Source of the DNA: Pseudomonas sp. B21-040
GTDB lineage: Bacteria > Pseudomonadota > Gammaproteobacteria > Pseudomonadales > Pseudomonadaceae
DNA length: 64,000 nt
Assembly: GCF_024748695.1 (NCBI RefSeq)
Contig: NZ_CP087176.1
Location: forward strand, 3,837,501 to 3,901,500
Direction of reading: 5' to 3'
The position numbers were made by a program, and so were the translations under genes. Of this stretch, positions 1 to 8,738 are shown one piece after another. Within the stretch, counting starts at the first letter, position 1; the number at the start of each line of letters is the position of its first letter. The notes beneath the pieces were generated by a model. It worked only from the letters and a program-made list of their open reading frames with translations. It had not been told where the DNA came from and did not search any database.

Positions 1-832
1 CAACCAGCGCCTGCACGAACAACAGAATCAGCATGATCGCGATCAGGAAGAAACTTAGCGCCGCGCCGAACGGCCAGTCCCGCGCCGTGAGGAATTGCGA
101 GTAGATCAGGTTGCCGACCATCTGCACTTGCTTGCCGCCCAACAGGTCGGCGGTGATGAAGTTGCCGATGCTCAGGACGAATACAAACACCGCGCCAGCC
201 GCCACACCGGGCACGCTCAACGGCAGGATGATCCGGCGAAAGGTCATCCAGCCCGAAGCACCAAGGTCTTTCGAGGCGTCCCAGAGTTCGTTATTGATGC
301 GCGACAACGAGGAGAAAATCGCCAGGATCACAAACGGGATGTAGTTGTAGACCAGCCCCAGCACCACCGACGCTTCGGTGTACAGCAGGCTGATCGGTTC
401 ACCGCTATAGCCGAACAACTGCAGCATGCGGTTGATCAGGCCTTCGCGATTGAGCAGGACGATCCACGCATAGGTGCGGATCAGGTAGTTGCTCCAGAAC
501 GGCAGCATTACCAGAAACAGAAACACCGCTTGATGGCGCCGCGGAGCGCGGGCAATCGCGTAGGCCGCCGGATAGCCGATCAGCACCGCAAACAGTGTCG
601 CCAGGCCGGCGATTTTGGCCGACTTGAGCAGGATCCCGAGGTACAACGGATCGAATGCGCGTTGGTAGTTTTCCCAGGTGAACAGCCAGTCGATGCCGCC
701 GTAGGCACCGCGTTCGACGAAGCTGTAGACCAGCACCAGAATGCACGGCACCACCAGAAATATCAGCAGCCAGCCAAAGCCGGGCGCAAGAAGCCAGGCC
801 GACAAACGCCTGTCAGCATGCAAAGCACTCAT
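1..832 (-). CDS. ABC transporter permease, PotB-like (spermidine/putrescine type), 3' end outside window
   Basis: Inner-membrane permease of an ABC importer of the polyamine family. The frame is open from an ATG at 832 leftwards off the window edge, so about 277 N-terminal residues are seen and the C-terminus is missing. A first membrane helix lies near residues 11-37. A cluster of hydrophobic segments follows, and near residue 190 there is an EAA-loop-like stretch (WDASKDLGASGWMTFRRIILP) that contacts the ATPase in this family. It reads in the same direction as the binding-protein gene that starts upstream at 1984 and ends at 929, with about 100 bp between, so the two are probably co-transcribed; the ATPase and second permease would lie to the left. 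The substrate is inferred from the family only (polyamine or another small amine). Confidence 0.88.
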   Translation of the reverse strand, partial: MSALHADRRLSAWLLAPGFGWLLIFLVVPCILVLVYSFVERGAYGGIDWLFTWENYQRAFDPLYLGILLKSAKIAGLATLFAVLIGYPAAYAIARAPRRHQAVFLFLVMLPFWSNYLIRTYAWIVLLNREGLINRMLQLFGYSGEPISLLYTEASVVLGLVYNYIPFVILAIFSSLSRINNELWDASKDLGASGWMTFRRIILPLSVPGVAAGAVFVFVLSIGNFITADLLGGKQVQMVGNLIYSQFLTARDWPFGAALSFFLIAIMLILLFVQALV

Positions 833-928
833 TACCCATATCCTCCCGCCCCGGAACAGAGGCGGCTTGCGAGCGTGGCGAGGCATGCAGGCATGCCTCG
901 GTTTGATGCGGCTTACGGTTGTTGAGGC

Positions 929-1984
929 TTAGTTCTGCGCCGCCATGATTTCGGTGACGGCCCGGGTATAGGCTTTCTGGGTGGTGCCGCCCAGATCGCG
1001 CAATTGCTCCATCTTCAACAACTCGCTCGGGGCGATGGTCAAGTTGGGATATTGCTTGAGCAGGTCAGCGGACAAACCGGCCATTGCGGCCTGGTTGGGG
1101 ATTTTGTAGAGGATGTTTTCCGCAACCCATACGTGGTTTTCCTTGGCGAGCATGAAGTTGAGGAATTTGAACGCCTCCTCCTGATGCTTCGAGCTTTTCA
1201 GCACGACCATGGTGTCCACCCACAGATCGGAACCTTCTTTGGGCACGACGAATTTGATCGCCGCGTTGGCCTGGGTCCCGTAGTTGCACCAGCCATCCCA
1301 GGCGTGGGCCATCAGCGATTCGCCGGAAGCGAGTTTCGAGTAGAAGGTGGTGTCGTCGAAGGCGAGGATGCGTTTCTTGGTAGCGATCAACTGGTCGCGG
1401 ACGGCGGCGACGTGGCTTGCGTCGTTGTCGTTGACCGACCAGCCCTTGGCCAGGAAAGCGGCGCCGAGCATCCAGCGGTCAGTGGCAAGCATCGTCACTT
1501 TGCCTTTGAGCGCATCGCTTGGGTTGAGCAGCTCATTCCAGCTGGTGGGCGCCGGCGTCACTTTGTCGGAGCGATAGCAGATACCGGTCGTGCCCCAGGT
1601 ATACGGCACCGAGAAATGGTTGCCCGGGTCATATTCCAGCTGGGTGGCTTCGGGATAGAGGTTCTTGAGGTTGGGAACCTTGACCGGATCGATATCCGCC
1701 AGCAGACCCTGCTTGTGCAGGACTTCGGCGAACGGTGAGGAGACAAACACAACGTCATAGCCTTCACCGCCAGACGCCATCAGCTTGCCCATGATTTCTT
1801 CGTTGGTCGCGTGCAAAGCCTTGTCGATGTCAACGCCGCTGGCCGCTTTGAACTTGTCCAGCGCATCCGGGGCCATGTAACCGTCCCAGATGGAAATCAC
1901 CATATCTTTTGCACTTGCAGCCTGTGATGCGATCGCCAGGGAAACACTTAATCCCAGACACATAAGGCCTTTCAGCTTTCTCAT
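929..1984 (-). CDS. Periplasmic extracellular solute-binding protein, PotD/PotF-like
   Basis: Periplasmic ligand-binding component of the polyamine-type ABC importer whose permease follows downstream. The N-terminus is a clear Sec signal peptide (positively charged MRKLK, a hydrophobic core, then ASQAASA before KDMVISIWDGY). The mature part has the PotD-like opening with a Trp-Asp-Gly-Tyr segment and a later GTTGICYRSDKV segment typical of the family. I choose the ATG at 1984 (351 residues) because GGGTGAG sits a few bases before it. A GTG at 1993 is in frame but overlaps that Shine-Dalgarno sequence. It is divergent from the GntR regulator gene at 2177 across about 190 bp, the likely control region. 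The exact ligand cannot be read from sequence; putrescine, spermidine or a related amine is the family expectation. Confidence 0.87.
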   Translation of the reverse strand: MRKLKGLMCLGLSVSLAIASQAASAKDMVISIWDGYMAPDALDKFKAASGVDIDKALHATNEEIMGKLMASGGEGYDVVFVSSPFAEVLHKQGLLADIDPVKVPNLKNLYPEATQLEYDPGNHFSVPYTWGTTGICYRSDKVTPAPTSWNELLNPSDALKGKVTMLATDRWMLGAAFLAKGWSVNDNDASHVAAVRDQLIATKKRILAFDDTTFYSKLASGESLMAHAWDGWCNYGTQANAAIKFVVPKEGSDLWVDTMVVLKSSKHQEEAFKFLNFMLAKENHVWVAENILYKIPNQAAMAGLSADLLKQYPNLTIAPSELLKMEQLRDLGGTTQKAYTRAVTEIMAAQN

Positions 1985-2176
1985 AATACTCACCCGACGA
2001 TTGTTTATTTTTGTGTTCGAAGGCAGTACGGCAAAAAGAGAAACAGTATTGGTGTTTTTTTTTAGAAATTAGGACCAGCATGGTTTTATGTCAACGGTTT
2101 TTTCGCGCCTGACGTTTTTGTGGTGCATGGCATAAGATGAGCACCTGAGTCGAAGCGACCAAAAGAGATAAGAAGC

Positions 2177-3109
2177 TTGAGCACAACACCCGAAAAAAAA
2201 CCTCGCACCAATCACCTCGAACTCGCCCGGCGCATCCTGGAACACACCCAGGAAACCGGCCTGGTGGCCGGCGCCCCGGTGGCAGAACAAGCACTGGCCC
2301 GTACTTTTCAGGTGTCGCGCACACTGATTCGTGGCGCACTGAAAGTGCTGCTGGAAGAAAACCTGCTGAGCCATGAAGCCGGCAAAGGCTACCGACTGGC
2401 CGCACTGCCGACCGGCCAGCACTTCAACGCCGCATTGCCGCAAGCCGAGGAAGAGGAACTGGCTACCTCGGTCCTGCGCGACCGCATGGCCGGCCGCCTT
2501 GGGGACAGCATCAGCATCAGCGAACTGATGCGCCGCTACGACATCGGCCGGCCGGCGGCGCAAAAAGCACTGGCGCAACTCAGTGAAAGCCAGGCCATCG
2601 AGCGCGGCCCCGGCCAGTCCTGGCTGTTTCGCCCTTCGCTGAACAACCTCGCCGCACTCGAAGAAAGCCTCAAGTTCCGCCTGATCCTGGAGCCGGAAGC
2701 GCTGCTCAACCCCAACTTCAACGCCGACCCACAACGTCTGTCCCTTTTGCGCAGCGCCATGCAGTTGTTGCTCGCGAGCCCGGTTGAGCACTTCGATATC
2801 CAACAGTTTCGCGAGCTGGACATCAGCTTTCATGAACTGATCGCCCAGAGTTGCGGCAACCGCTTTATCGGCGATGCCCTGCTCCAGCATCAGAGCCTGC
2901 GGCGCCTGCCGAATCTGCTGCCGACCGTCAGCGTGCATCGCCTGCAAGAAGCCCTGCGCGAACACCTGCAAATCATTGCGCACATCGAACGCGGACAACT
3001 GGAGATCGCGGCCGACGTGCTGCGCCTGCACCTGCGCCTGAGCGCCGCGCAGCGCCCGCAAACGGCTAATCGCGGCATCCCGCAGGGCCAGTCATTCGGG
3101 CGCCGTTGA
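2177..3109 (+). CDS. GntR-family regulator with C-terminal FCD-like domain
   Basis: Transcriptional regulator of 310 residues. An N-terminal winged helix-turn-helix (about residues 12-75, with the LARTFQVSRTLIRGAL recognition region) is followed by a second winged-helix-like stretch (about 90-150, ELMRRYDIGRPAAQKALAQL), then an alpha-helical FCD-type ligand domain (about 160-300, with FHELIAQSCGN and a late EHLQIIAHIERGQ helix typical of the class). The start is TTG at 2177: no in-frame ATG fits upstream, and AGAAG lies just before it. It is transcribed away from the solute-binding protein gene and is the obvious candidate regulator of that transporter. The duplicated DNA-binding-like region is somewhat unusual for FCD proteins. 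Confidence 0.85.
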   Translation: MSTTPEKKPRTNHLELARRILEHTQETGLVAGAPVAEQALARTFQVSRTLIRGALKVLLEENLLSHEAGKGYRLAALPTGQHFNAALPQAEEEELATSVLRDRMAGRLGDSISISELMRRYDIGRPAAQKALAQLSESQAIERGPGQSWLFRPSLNNLAALEESLKFRLILEPEALLNPNFNADPQRLSLLRSAMQLLLASPVEHFDIQQFRELDISFHELIAQSCGNRFIGDALLQHQSLRRLPNLLPTVSVHRLQEALREHLQIIAHIERGQLEIAADVLRLHLRLSAAQRPQTANRGIPQGQSFGRR

Positions 3110-3204
3110 GTTTCAAAAAACAGGATGATTTTTTTTATAAAATAAGACAGCATCCAGACATCTTCAGGATCGGCGGGCGTTACCCGCCATGGAATACCTC
3201 CGCC

Positions 3205-4488
3205 ATGCACACACAAAAACTTATCGCCATGTTTCCGGAAGCCAGTTTCGGCGCGGCCTTGAACTGCATTGGGATCGCCCAATCGCTGCGTGAGCAGGGA
3301 GCAAAACCGGTCTTCATCTGCCACGAACACTTTCAGGGACTCTTCGCCGAGTACGGCTTCGACGAGTACCCGATCCCGCAAGCCAGCCCACTGTCGGCGG
3401 CGGAACATCAGCATTACTGGGAACGGTTCATAGAGCGCAACATTCCTTACTTCGACCAGACGCCACTGGCACAGATCGACAGCTATGTGGCGCCGGCCTG
3501 GGAAGCGATCATCGACACCGCCATCGAAGCGGAAAAACCGCTGCAACAGTTGCTCGGTCGACTGAAGCCGGACGTCATCGTCCTCGACAACGTGGTCATG
3601 TTCCCCGCCATCGCCAACGCCGGCTGCCCTTGGGTGCGCATGGTGTCCTGCGCCGAAACCGAGCTGCCGGATGCCGCCGTACCGCCGTATCTGTCGGGCT
3701 GCCTGGCCAGCGACAGGGACGGCCGTGAGCGGTTTACCGAGCATTACCAGAAAGTCGTCGCGCCGGCCCATGAACGCTTTTTGCAATTTCTCGCGAGCAA
3801 CGGCACAGCGCCTTGCCCGCCGGGCCAGTTTCTTGTCGATTCGCCATGGCTCAACCTGCTGCTGTCGCCGACGCCGGTGCGTTATGAACGCCTGTTGCCA
3901 CTGGACTCGCAGCGCTATGTCTACCTCGACGGCTGTGTGCGGCGCGAGGCGCCTTACATCGTTCCAGGCTTTCCGCGGCACAACGACGCACCGCTGATCT
4001 ACATCAGCTTCGGTAGCCTCGGGGCTGCCGACACCGGCATGATCAAGCGCCTGATTGGCACTATCGAACACCTGCCCTATCGCTTCCTGATCAACGTCGG
4101 TGCCTATCGGGACACGTACACCACCGTGCCCGACAACGTGTACCTGGACAGCTGGTTTCCGCAACCGGCCGTGCTCAAGGAATGTCAGCTGTTCATCCAC
4201 CACGGCGGCAACAACAGTTTCTGCGAGGCGCTGTACTTCGGCTTGCCGTCTTTGATTATTCCTTACTGCTGGGACGGCCACGACAACGCCGCACGTGCCG
4301 AGGAAGTCGGCGTCGGCCGCTACCTGCCACGGTTCGCCGATCCGTTGTCGGCATTACCGGCGGCCCTCGAACAGTTGCTGAGCGATCAATCGATGAAGCA
4401 ACGCCTCGAAGCCTTCAGCAAAAACATGCAGGCGACTCGCGGTACTGACATCGCCGCACGGGCAATCTTGGCGCTGCCCAACGCCTGA
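3205..4488 (+). CDS. GT1-family glycosyltransferase (UGT/MGT-like)
   Basis: Predicted cytosolic GT-B glycosyltransferase of 427 residues that would move a sugar from a nucleotide donor to a small lipophilic acceptor. The N-terminal half begins with the short strand and loop LIAMFPEASFGAALN seen in macrolide and flavonoid transferases. The C-terminal half carries LIYISFGSLG and the donor-binding block FIHHGGNNSFCEAL followed by the WDGHDNA segment, which corresponds to the HGG-x-N-S-x-x-E signature and the acidic sugar-binding pair. The ATG at 3205 is chosen because the reading frame opened further upstream starts inside the end of the GntR gene. It lies about 95 bp after that gene. The acceptor is unknown. 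Confidence 0.8.
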   Translation: MHTQKLIAMFPEASFGAALNCIGIAQSLREQGAKPVFICHEHFQGLFAEYGFDEYPIPQASPLSAAEHQHYWERFIERNIPYFDQTPLAQIDSYVAPAWEAIIDTAIEAEKPLQQLLGRLKPDVIVLDNVVMFPAIANAGCPWVRMVSCAETELPDAAVPPYLSGCLASDRDGRERFTEHYQKVVAPAHERFLQFLASNGTAPCPPGQFLVDSPWLNLLLSPTPVRYERLLPLDSQRYVYLDGCVRREAPYIVPGFPRHNDAPLIYISFGSLGAADTGMIKRLIGTIEHLPYRFLINVGAYRDTYTTVPDNVYLDSWFPQPAVLKECQLFIHHGGNNSFCEALYFGLPSLIIPYCWDGHDNAARAEEVGVGRYLPRFADPLSALPAALEQLLSDQSMKQRLEAFSKNMQATRGTDIAARAILALPNA

Positions 4489-4549
4489 CCCACCGCTTGC
4501 AGACTGGCTGATGCGGGAACCGGAAATGATTGCGCGGGTGGACTGAGGC

Positions 4550-4915
4550 TTAGTCCCTGAGAATCATGAACACCTTGCGCACCGGTGTCAGGTTTTCCCA
4601 CGTTCCCTTGAACCCTGCGGCGACGACAAATGTGGCGCCGGCCTTGAACTCCTGGCTGATGCCGTGGCTGTCGGTCAAACGCACATGCCCCTCGAGCAAA
4701 TGGCAGAGCTCGTCGTAATCACACTCACAACGCTCCAGATGTTCGGGCGCCTCCCAGATGCCACCGGTGGCCTTTTTTTGCGGGTCCACGAAATGCCGCC
4801 AGCTCCGGCTGCGAAAGGGCACGTCGACCAGCGCGGGATCACTGGTTTCCAGCTCGACGACGGGCAAATCGGGGTTGGCAAAGTCGATGACGTGTTCGGG
4901 TTTACTCATGGTCAT
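4550..4915 (-). CDS. Cupin-domain protein, DUF861/EutQ-like
   Basis: Small single-cupin protein of 121 residues. A central beta-barrel segment (about residues 55-115: GGIWEAPEHLERCECDYDE, then LLEGHVRLTDSHG, then GATFVVAAGFKGTWEN) matches the Cupin_3/DUF861 pattern, in which the usual metal-binding histidines are often degenerate. The ATG at 4915 is preferred: GGAG lies five bases before it, while a GTG at 4921 overlaps that site. It starts about a dozen bases after the amine-oxidase stop and reads the same way, so the two form an operon. Such cupins often sit beside FAD amine oxidases in Pseudomonas; the enzymatic role is not established. Confidence 0.83.
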   Translation of the reverse strand: MTMSKPEHVIDFANPDLPVVELETSDPALVDVPFRSRSWRHFVDPQKKATGGIWEAPEHLERCECDYDELCHLLEGHVRLTDSHGISQEFKAGATFVVAAGFKGTWENLTPVRKVFMILRD

Positions 4916-4927
4916 TGTCACTCCAGA

Positions 4928-6325
4928 TCAAGAATCGAAACCGATGCCCAGCGCGTCAAACCCTTTGAGCAGCCAGTCGCGGTGCCCAGTCAGGTCTTCG
5001 CGGGCCAGCGAGCGCTGCGCCAGCGACACGCCCACGTAACGCAAGGGTTCGGGGGGAAACGGAAACGGCGCGGTCGAGGTCATCGCCAGTTTTGTGCGTT
5101 CAGTGGCTTTGCCTTCCAGCAGGTCGAGCAGGGTCAAGGCTGCGAAACGGCTGGCCGACACGCCCTGTCCAGTGAAGCCCTGGGCATAGGCAATGCGCCC
5201 GTTTGGCGAGGTGCCGCAGAACATAGTGGTGCGCGCCGAGGTGTCGATGATGCCGCCCCAGGCATGACTGAACGTGACATCCGCCAATGCCGGGAACGCC
5301 GATTGAAATTGTTGCGCCAGTGTCGCGAAGCTCTCGGGACGCTGCGTCAATGCCTCATCACGTCGGCTGCCAAAGTGATAGATGGCGTCGTAACCGCCCC
5401 AGAGAATCCGGTTGTCCTCGGTCTTTCGCAGGTAATGAAACTGATTGCCGCTGTCGGCAATACCGTAGCGCCCGACCCAACCGATGGCGCGCAATTGAGC
5501 ATCGTCGAGGGGCCGGGTTGCCAGGGCATAGTCATAAATAGGGATGACCTTGGACTTCAGCGAGCCCAGCAACGGTGGCGCGATGTTGGTGCCCAGTGCG
5601 ACCTTCGCTGCCTTGATGGTCCCCAGACCGGTTTCCAGTACTTGATGAAGACCGTCCTCGCGCAAGGTCGACACCGGCGAATGCTCGAACAACTGCACCC
5701 CGTGTGCGAGGCACACGCGGCGCAGTTCCGCGACCATTTTCACCGGGTTCAGCAACGCATAATTGGGTTCGAAAACCCCCGCGACATAGACGGGAGAATC
5801 GAGATACGACTTGAGTTCACTGCCTTCCAGATACTCGCAGGCGATACCAAAACGCGCATAGTTGCGCTGCATCGATTTCAGCCCATCGACCTGCCAAGGC
5901 TGACTCGCCACGTTCAACTTTCCCGAACGCTCGAAGCTTGCGTCCATGCCATAACGCTGCAAATCCTCCTCGAATGCCACCAGGTTTTCCCGACCCAGCC
6001 GCACCAGTTGCTCTGCTTCCCTGGGCCAGCGTTTCAGTGCATTGGATACGCCATGGGAGATGCTCGGCGCGCAGAACCCGCCATTACGACCACTGGCTTC
6101 ACCGCCACACTGCCCGGCTTCCAGCACCACGATCGTCGCGTCGGGCCAGCGCTGACGGGCAATCAATGCAGTCCATAACCCGACAAACCCGCCGCCCACA
6201 ATGGCAATATCACACGATAACTCGCCGGTCAGTCTTGGCGCGGCGGGCGCATCCGTCCGGGTTTCCTGCCAGACAGGGTAAGGCCGGGCTTCGGCCAGAG
6301 AGCGGTTTTCAATAGGTAATGTCAT
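4928..6325 (-). CDS. FAD-dependent oxidoreductase, gamma-glutamylputrescine-oxidase-like (DAO family)
   Basis: Flavoprotein of about 465 residues that probably oxidises an amine or amino acid. The N-terminal region has the Rossmann dinucleotide motif DIAIVGGGFVGLWTA (about residues 40-55), then VVLEAGQCGGEASGRNGGF, the GG-x-x-SGRN-GG block typical of PuuB-like oxidases. A C-terminal FTGQGVSAS segment closes the FAD site. The ATG at 6325 is used because GGAG precedes it by nine bases; an in-frame ATG at 6349 lacks such a site. It is the first gene of an operon with the cupin and is divergent from the AraC-type regulator at 6461. With the polyamine-type importer at the left edge, polyamine or amine catabolism is a reasonable inference. 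Confidence 0.86.
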   Translation of the reverse strand: MTLPIENRSLAEARPYPVWQETRTDAPAAPRLTGELSCDIAIVGGGFVGLWTALIARQRWPDATIVVLEAGQCGGEASGRNGGFCAPSISHGVSNALKRWPREAEQLVRLGRENLVAFEEDLQRYGMDASFERSGKLNVASQPWQVDGLKSMQRNYARFGIACEYLEGSELKSYLDSPVYVAGVFEPNYALLNPVKMVAELRRVCLAHGVQLFEHSPVSTLREDGLHQVLETGLGTIKAAKVALGTNIAPPLLGSLKSKVIPIYDYALATRPLDDAQLRAIGWVGRYGIADSGNQFHYLRKTEDNRILWGGYDAIYHFGSRRDEALTQRPESFATLAQQFQSAFPALADVTFSHAWGGIIDTSARTTMFCGTSPNGRIAYAQGFTGQGVSASRFAALTLLDLLEGKATERTKLAMTSTAPFPFPPEPLRYVGVSLAQRSLAREDLTGHRDWLLKGFDALGIGFDS

Positions 6326-6460
6326 GCACGCCTGCTCCAGAAAATTCATGGGCCGACGCTAAAGCAATGGCCGACGCTTTCACAGGCGCAAACCTCGCAG
6401 CGGACACGGGAGGAAAACCGGCGTTTCTGGAATACTCTTGGCTTCGTCCTGATCTTCGCC

Positions 6461-7282
6461 ATGGAGTCCGTCGTGGAAGTACCTGATTTACCCACCACCC
6501 CCACCTTCCTTGCGGACCCGTCGAGTGTGCAAACTCATGAAGTGACTGTGCGTTATCACCAGGCCTGGAAGCGATGCGATCTGGACGGTGTGATGGCGCT
6601 GTATCACCCCGACGTCGAATACCACGATTTTTTCCAGAACCGCACCATCGACTATGCACAGCTGCGCGACTACCTCGGCGCAAGCATGCCGTCAGGATCA
6701 GAAGAGTTGCAGACCTACACCGATCGCCTGCGCATCGATGGCAACACCGCGTTCCTGCAGTACCGGGTGACGCTCAATGGCAGCGATGGCCTGGTTTCAT
6801 TCAGTACGGTTGAAGCACTGACGGTGAAGGACGGGTTGATTGTCAAAGTCAACGAGCACGCGGTGCTGGTCACCCAGGCGCCAATGGTCATTCGCCCGGC
6901 GTACAGCGCTGACGCCGTCAGCCGGTTGGGGTTATCGGCTCGTCAGGTCGGCGCGCTGGCCAATGACCTGCAGCAGTACTTCGAGCGATCGAAGCCTTAT
7001 CTCGATCCGCGACTTGATCTGTCGCTTGTCGCAGCGTCGACGGGTTATACACGTAACCAGATTTCGTTTTTTCTGAATCAGGTTCGAGGTCAGACATTTT
7101 ATACATTTCTCAATGAGTTGCGGCTTGAGGAGGCGTTGGGCCGGTTGAACGAGCAACGTCATGCGGCGCGGATCGACGAGATTGCCAGTGCTGCGGGGTT
7201 TAACTCATTGTCGACTTTTTATCGGTGTTTCAAGGAGCGGACAGGGTGTTCGCCCAAGGGTTACTTGAAGCTTCTGATCTGA
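6461..7282 (+). CDS. AraC-family regulator with N-terminal NTF2/SnoaL-like domain
   Basis: Fusion regulator of 273 residues. Residues about 25-140 look like an NTF2/SnoaL alpha+beta cone: YHQAWKRCDLDGVMALYHPDVEYHD, then FLQYRVTLNGSDGLVSFSTVEALTVKDGLI. Residues about 170-273 form an AraC/XylS double helix-turn-helix ending in the classic IDEIASAAGFNSLSTFYRCFKERTGCSPKGY. AraC proteins more often carry cupin-like sensory domains, so the NTF2 pocket is likely the ligand sensor. It is divergent from the FAD oxidase/cupin operon with about 135 bp between, and is its probable regulator. A GTG at 6473 preceded by GGAG is a plausible alternative start (269 residues). Confidence 0.85.
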   Translation: MESVVEVPDLPTTPTFLADPSSVQTHEVTVRYHQAWKRCDLDGVMALYHPDVEYHDFFQNRTIDYAQLRDYLGASMPSGSEELQTYTDRLRIDGNTAFLQYRVTLNGSDGLVSFSTVEALTVKDGLIVKVNEHAVLVTQAPMVIRPAYSADAVSRLGLSARQVGALANDLQQYFERSKPYLDPRLDLSLVAASTGYTRNQISFFLNQVRGQTFYTFLNELRLEEALGRLNEQRHAARIDEIASAAGFNSLSTFYRCFKERTGCSPKGYLKLLI

Positions 7283-7625
7283 CGGCCCACGCAAGCGGCG
7301 AGACATGCAACGGGAGGACCATAGTTTCCGGGCGCCCTATTAATCTGCGGCAATATCCGTCGGCCACTGTGGCCTTAATCTGAAACAGGCAACTGAAAGC
7401 ATCCGAATCCGTGGACGCGGGAGGCCATTTCACCCTCCAAAAAATTGTCGGAATTTTCCTCGATTATTTAGAAGCGCTCACCTGTTTAACTTCCGTGCTT
7501 AAAGACACTCTGTGTTACTTCCTGAAAGCTACATGGGTGTTTCATCGCCAAATAGCAGCTTTCCCTTGATAAAGGACACCTGTCATGTATTTTCAATTGA
7601 CCGGCTGTCTATCTGGAGACACCCC
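7283..7625. other. Intergenic region before the tautomerase gene
   Basis: About 340 bp without a convincing gene. The right half is clearly AT-richer. A weak sigma70-like pair, TTGATA at 7566-7571 and TATTTT at 7588-7593 with a 16-base spacer, sits about 35 bp before the tautomerase ATG and could be its promoter. I see no terminator hairpin or repeat. Confidence 0.35.
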
Positions 7626-8009
7626 ATGCCACTGGTTCGCGTCGACATCAAAAAGCACCAAGACCCCACATTCGCCAAACGTGTTGGACAACTGATTTAC
7701 GCTGCCATGCACAGCGCCATTGCCGTACCGGAGAACGATAATTTCCAGATTCTGGCGGAGCACGATGAACACCATTTCATCTTCGACCCCCAATACCTGG
7801 GCATCCAACGCACCGACAATCTGATCATCATCCAGATCACGCTGAGCGAAGGCCGTTCGGACGAGAAGAAAAAACTGCTCTACAAAACCATCGCCGAGAG
7901 TCTGAATCGCGAACTGGCCGTGCGCCTGGAAGATGTTTTCATTAATCTGGTGGAAGTGAAAAAAGAGAACTGGTCGTTCGGTAACGGGATTGCCCAGTAC
8001 GCCCTTTGA
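7626..8009 (+). CDS. Tautomerase-family protein (4-oxalocrotonate tautomerase superfamily)
   Basis: Cytosolic protein of 127 residues of the larger tautomerase subgroup. The start codon is followed directly by Pro (Met-Pro-Leu-Val-Arg-Val), and that Pro becomes the catalytic N-terminal base after Met removal. The ATG at 7626 is therefore fixed both by this and by GGAG eight bases upstream. Two beta-alpha units are visible, the second around IIIQITLSEGRSDEKKKLLYKTI, the usual helix signature (about residues 70-95). The frame is open upstream, but the extension makes no sense for the family. The TetR gene follows within 30 bp and may be co-transcribed. The substrate is unknown. Confidence 0.87.
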   Translation: MPLVRVDIKKHQDPTFAKRVGQLIYAAMHSAIAVPENDNFQILAEHDEHHFIFDPQYLGIQRTDNLIIIQITLSEGRSDEKKKLLYKTIAESLNRELAVRLEDVFINLVEVKKENWSFGNGIAQYAL

Positions 8010-8037
8010 TTAAACCTTTTATACCTGTGAGCCACTG

Positions 8038-8637
8038 ATGCCCCGAGTTTCCCGCAAGCAAGCCGACCTCAACCGCGAAATCATCGTCGAGGCAGCCACG
8101 CGGCTGTTTCGCGAACGAGGACTGCATGGCATCAGTGTCGTCGATGTCATGGGGGCGGCAGGCCTCACCCACGGCGGCTTCTACGGGCATTTCGAGTCCA
8201 AGGAAGCGCTGGCGCAGGAGGCCAGTGGCCGAGCGTTTGAACAATCGGCGGAGCGCTGGCGGGAGCGAATCAGCGATCACAAAGACGACAAGGACGCCGC
8301 ACGCCGTGCGCTGATCGAGCCTTACCTGTCGCAGGACAGCCGCGACAATCCGGGTGACAGTTGCCCGGTGGCCGCCTTCGCCGGGGACATGTGCCACGAA
8401 GCGGCCGACAGTGGTTTGCGTCAGACCTTCATGGAGGGGCTCAACCGGTTGTTGAACGCCTACGGCACACTGTTGGATTCAGGCGATGCCCAAGCCGATC
8501 GGCAACAGGCGCTGGTGGAGTATTCGCTGATGCTCGGCGCCCTGACCCTCGCTCGCGCCAGTCGGGGCGATACGGTGTCGGATGAAATTCTCGACGCCGC
8601 CAGCACGTTTCTGACCGCAAAGCGTGCATCAAACTGA
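8038..8637 (+). CDS. TetR/AcrR-family transcriptional regulator
   Basis: Repressor-type regulator of 199 residues. Residues about 10-60 are the TetR helix-turn-helix: IIVEAATRLFRERGLHGISVVDVMGAAGLTHGGFYGHFESKEALAQEA, with the highly conserved GGFYGHF-x-SKE block. The remaining helical domain would bind a ligand and dimerise; a SCPVAAFAGD segment is typical of the subgroup close to AcuR/NemR-like proteins. It lies 28 bp downstream of the tautomerase, reads the same way and may control it. The next gene is a dehydrogenase 100 bp on, which may be part of the same small oxidative or electrophile response group; that is inference. Confidence 0.88.
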   Translation: MPRVSRKQADLNREIIVEAATRLFRERGLHGISVVDVMGAAGLTHGGFYGHFESKEALAQEASGRAFEQSAERWRERISDHKDDKDAARRALIEPYLSQDSRDNPGDSCPVAAFAGDMCHEAADSGLRQTFMEGLNRLLNAYGTLLDSGDAQADRQQALVEYSLMLGALTLARASRGDTVSDEILDAASTFLTAKRASN

Positions 8638-8738
8638 ACAACCCCATGGCGATCCTCGGCCATTGCTAAACTGTCAGGGAATCAGCAATCTGAAGCGACA
8701 TTCGAACCCCGACATTCCGATGCCCAAAGGAGCGCAGC

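Noticed and set aside
4664..6178. A 504-codon plus-strand frame opposite the FAD oxidase and cupin genes
   Set aside because: The minus-strand products have FAD and cupin motifs; the plus frame has none.
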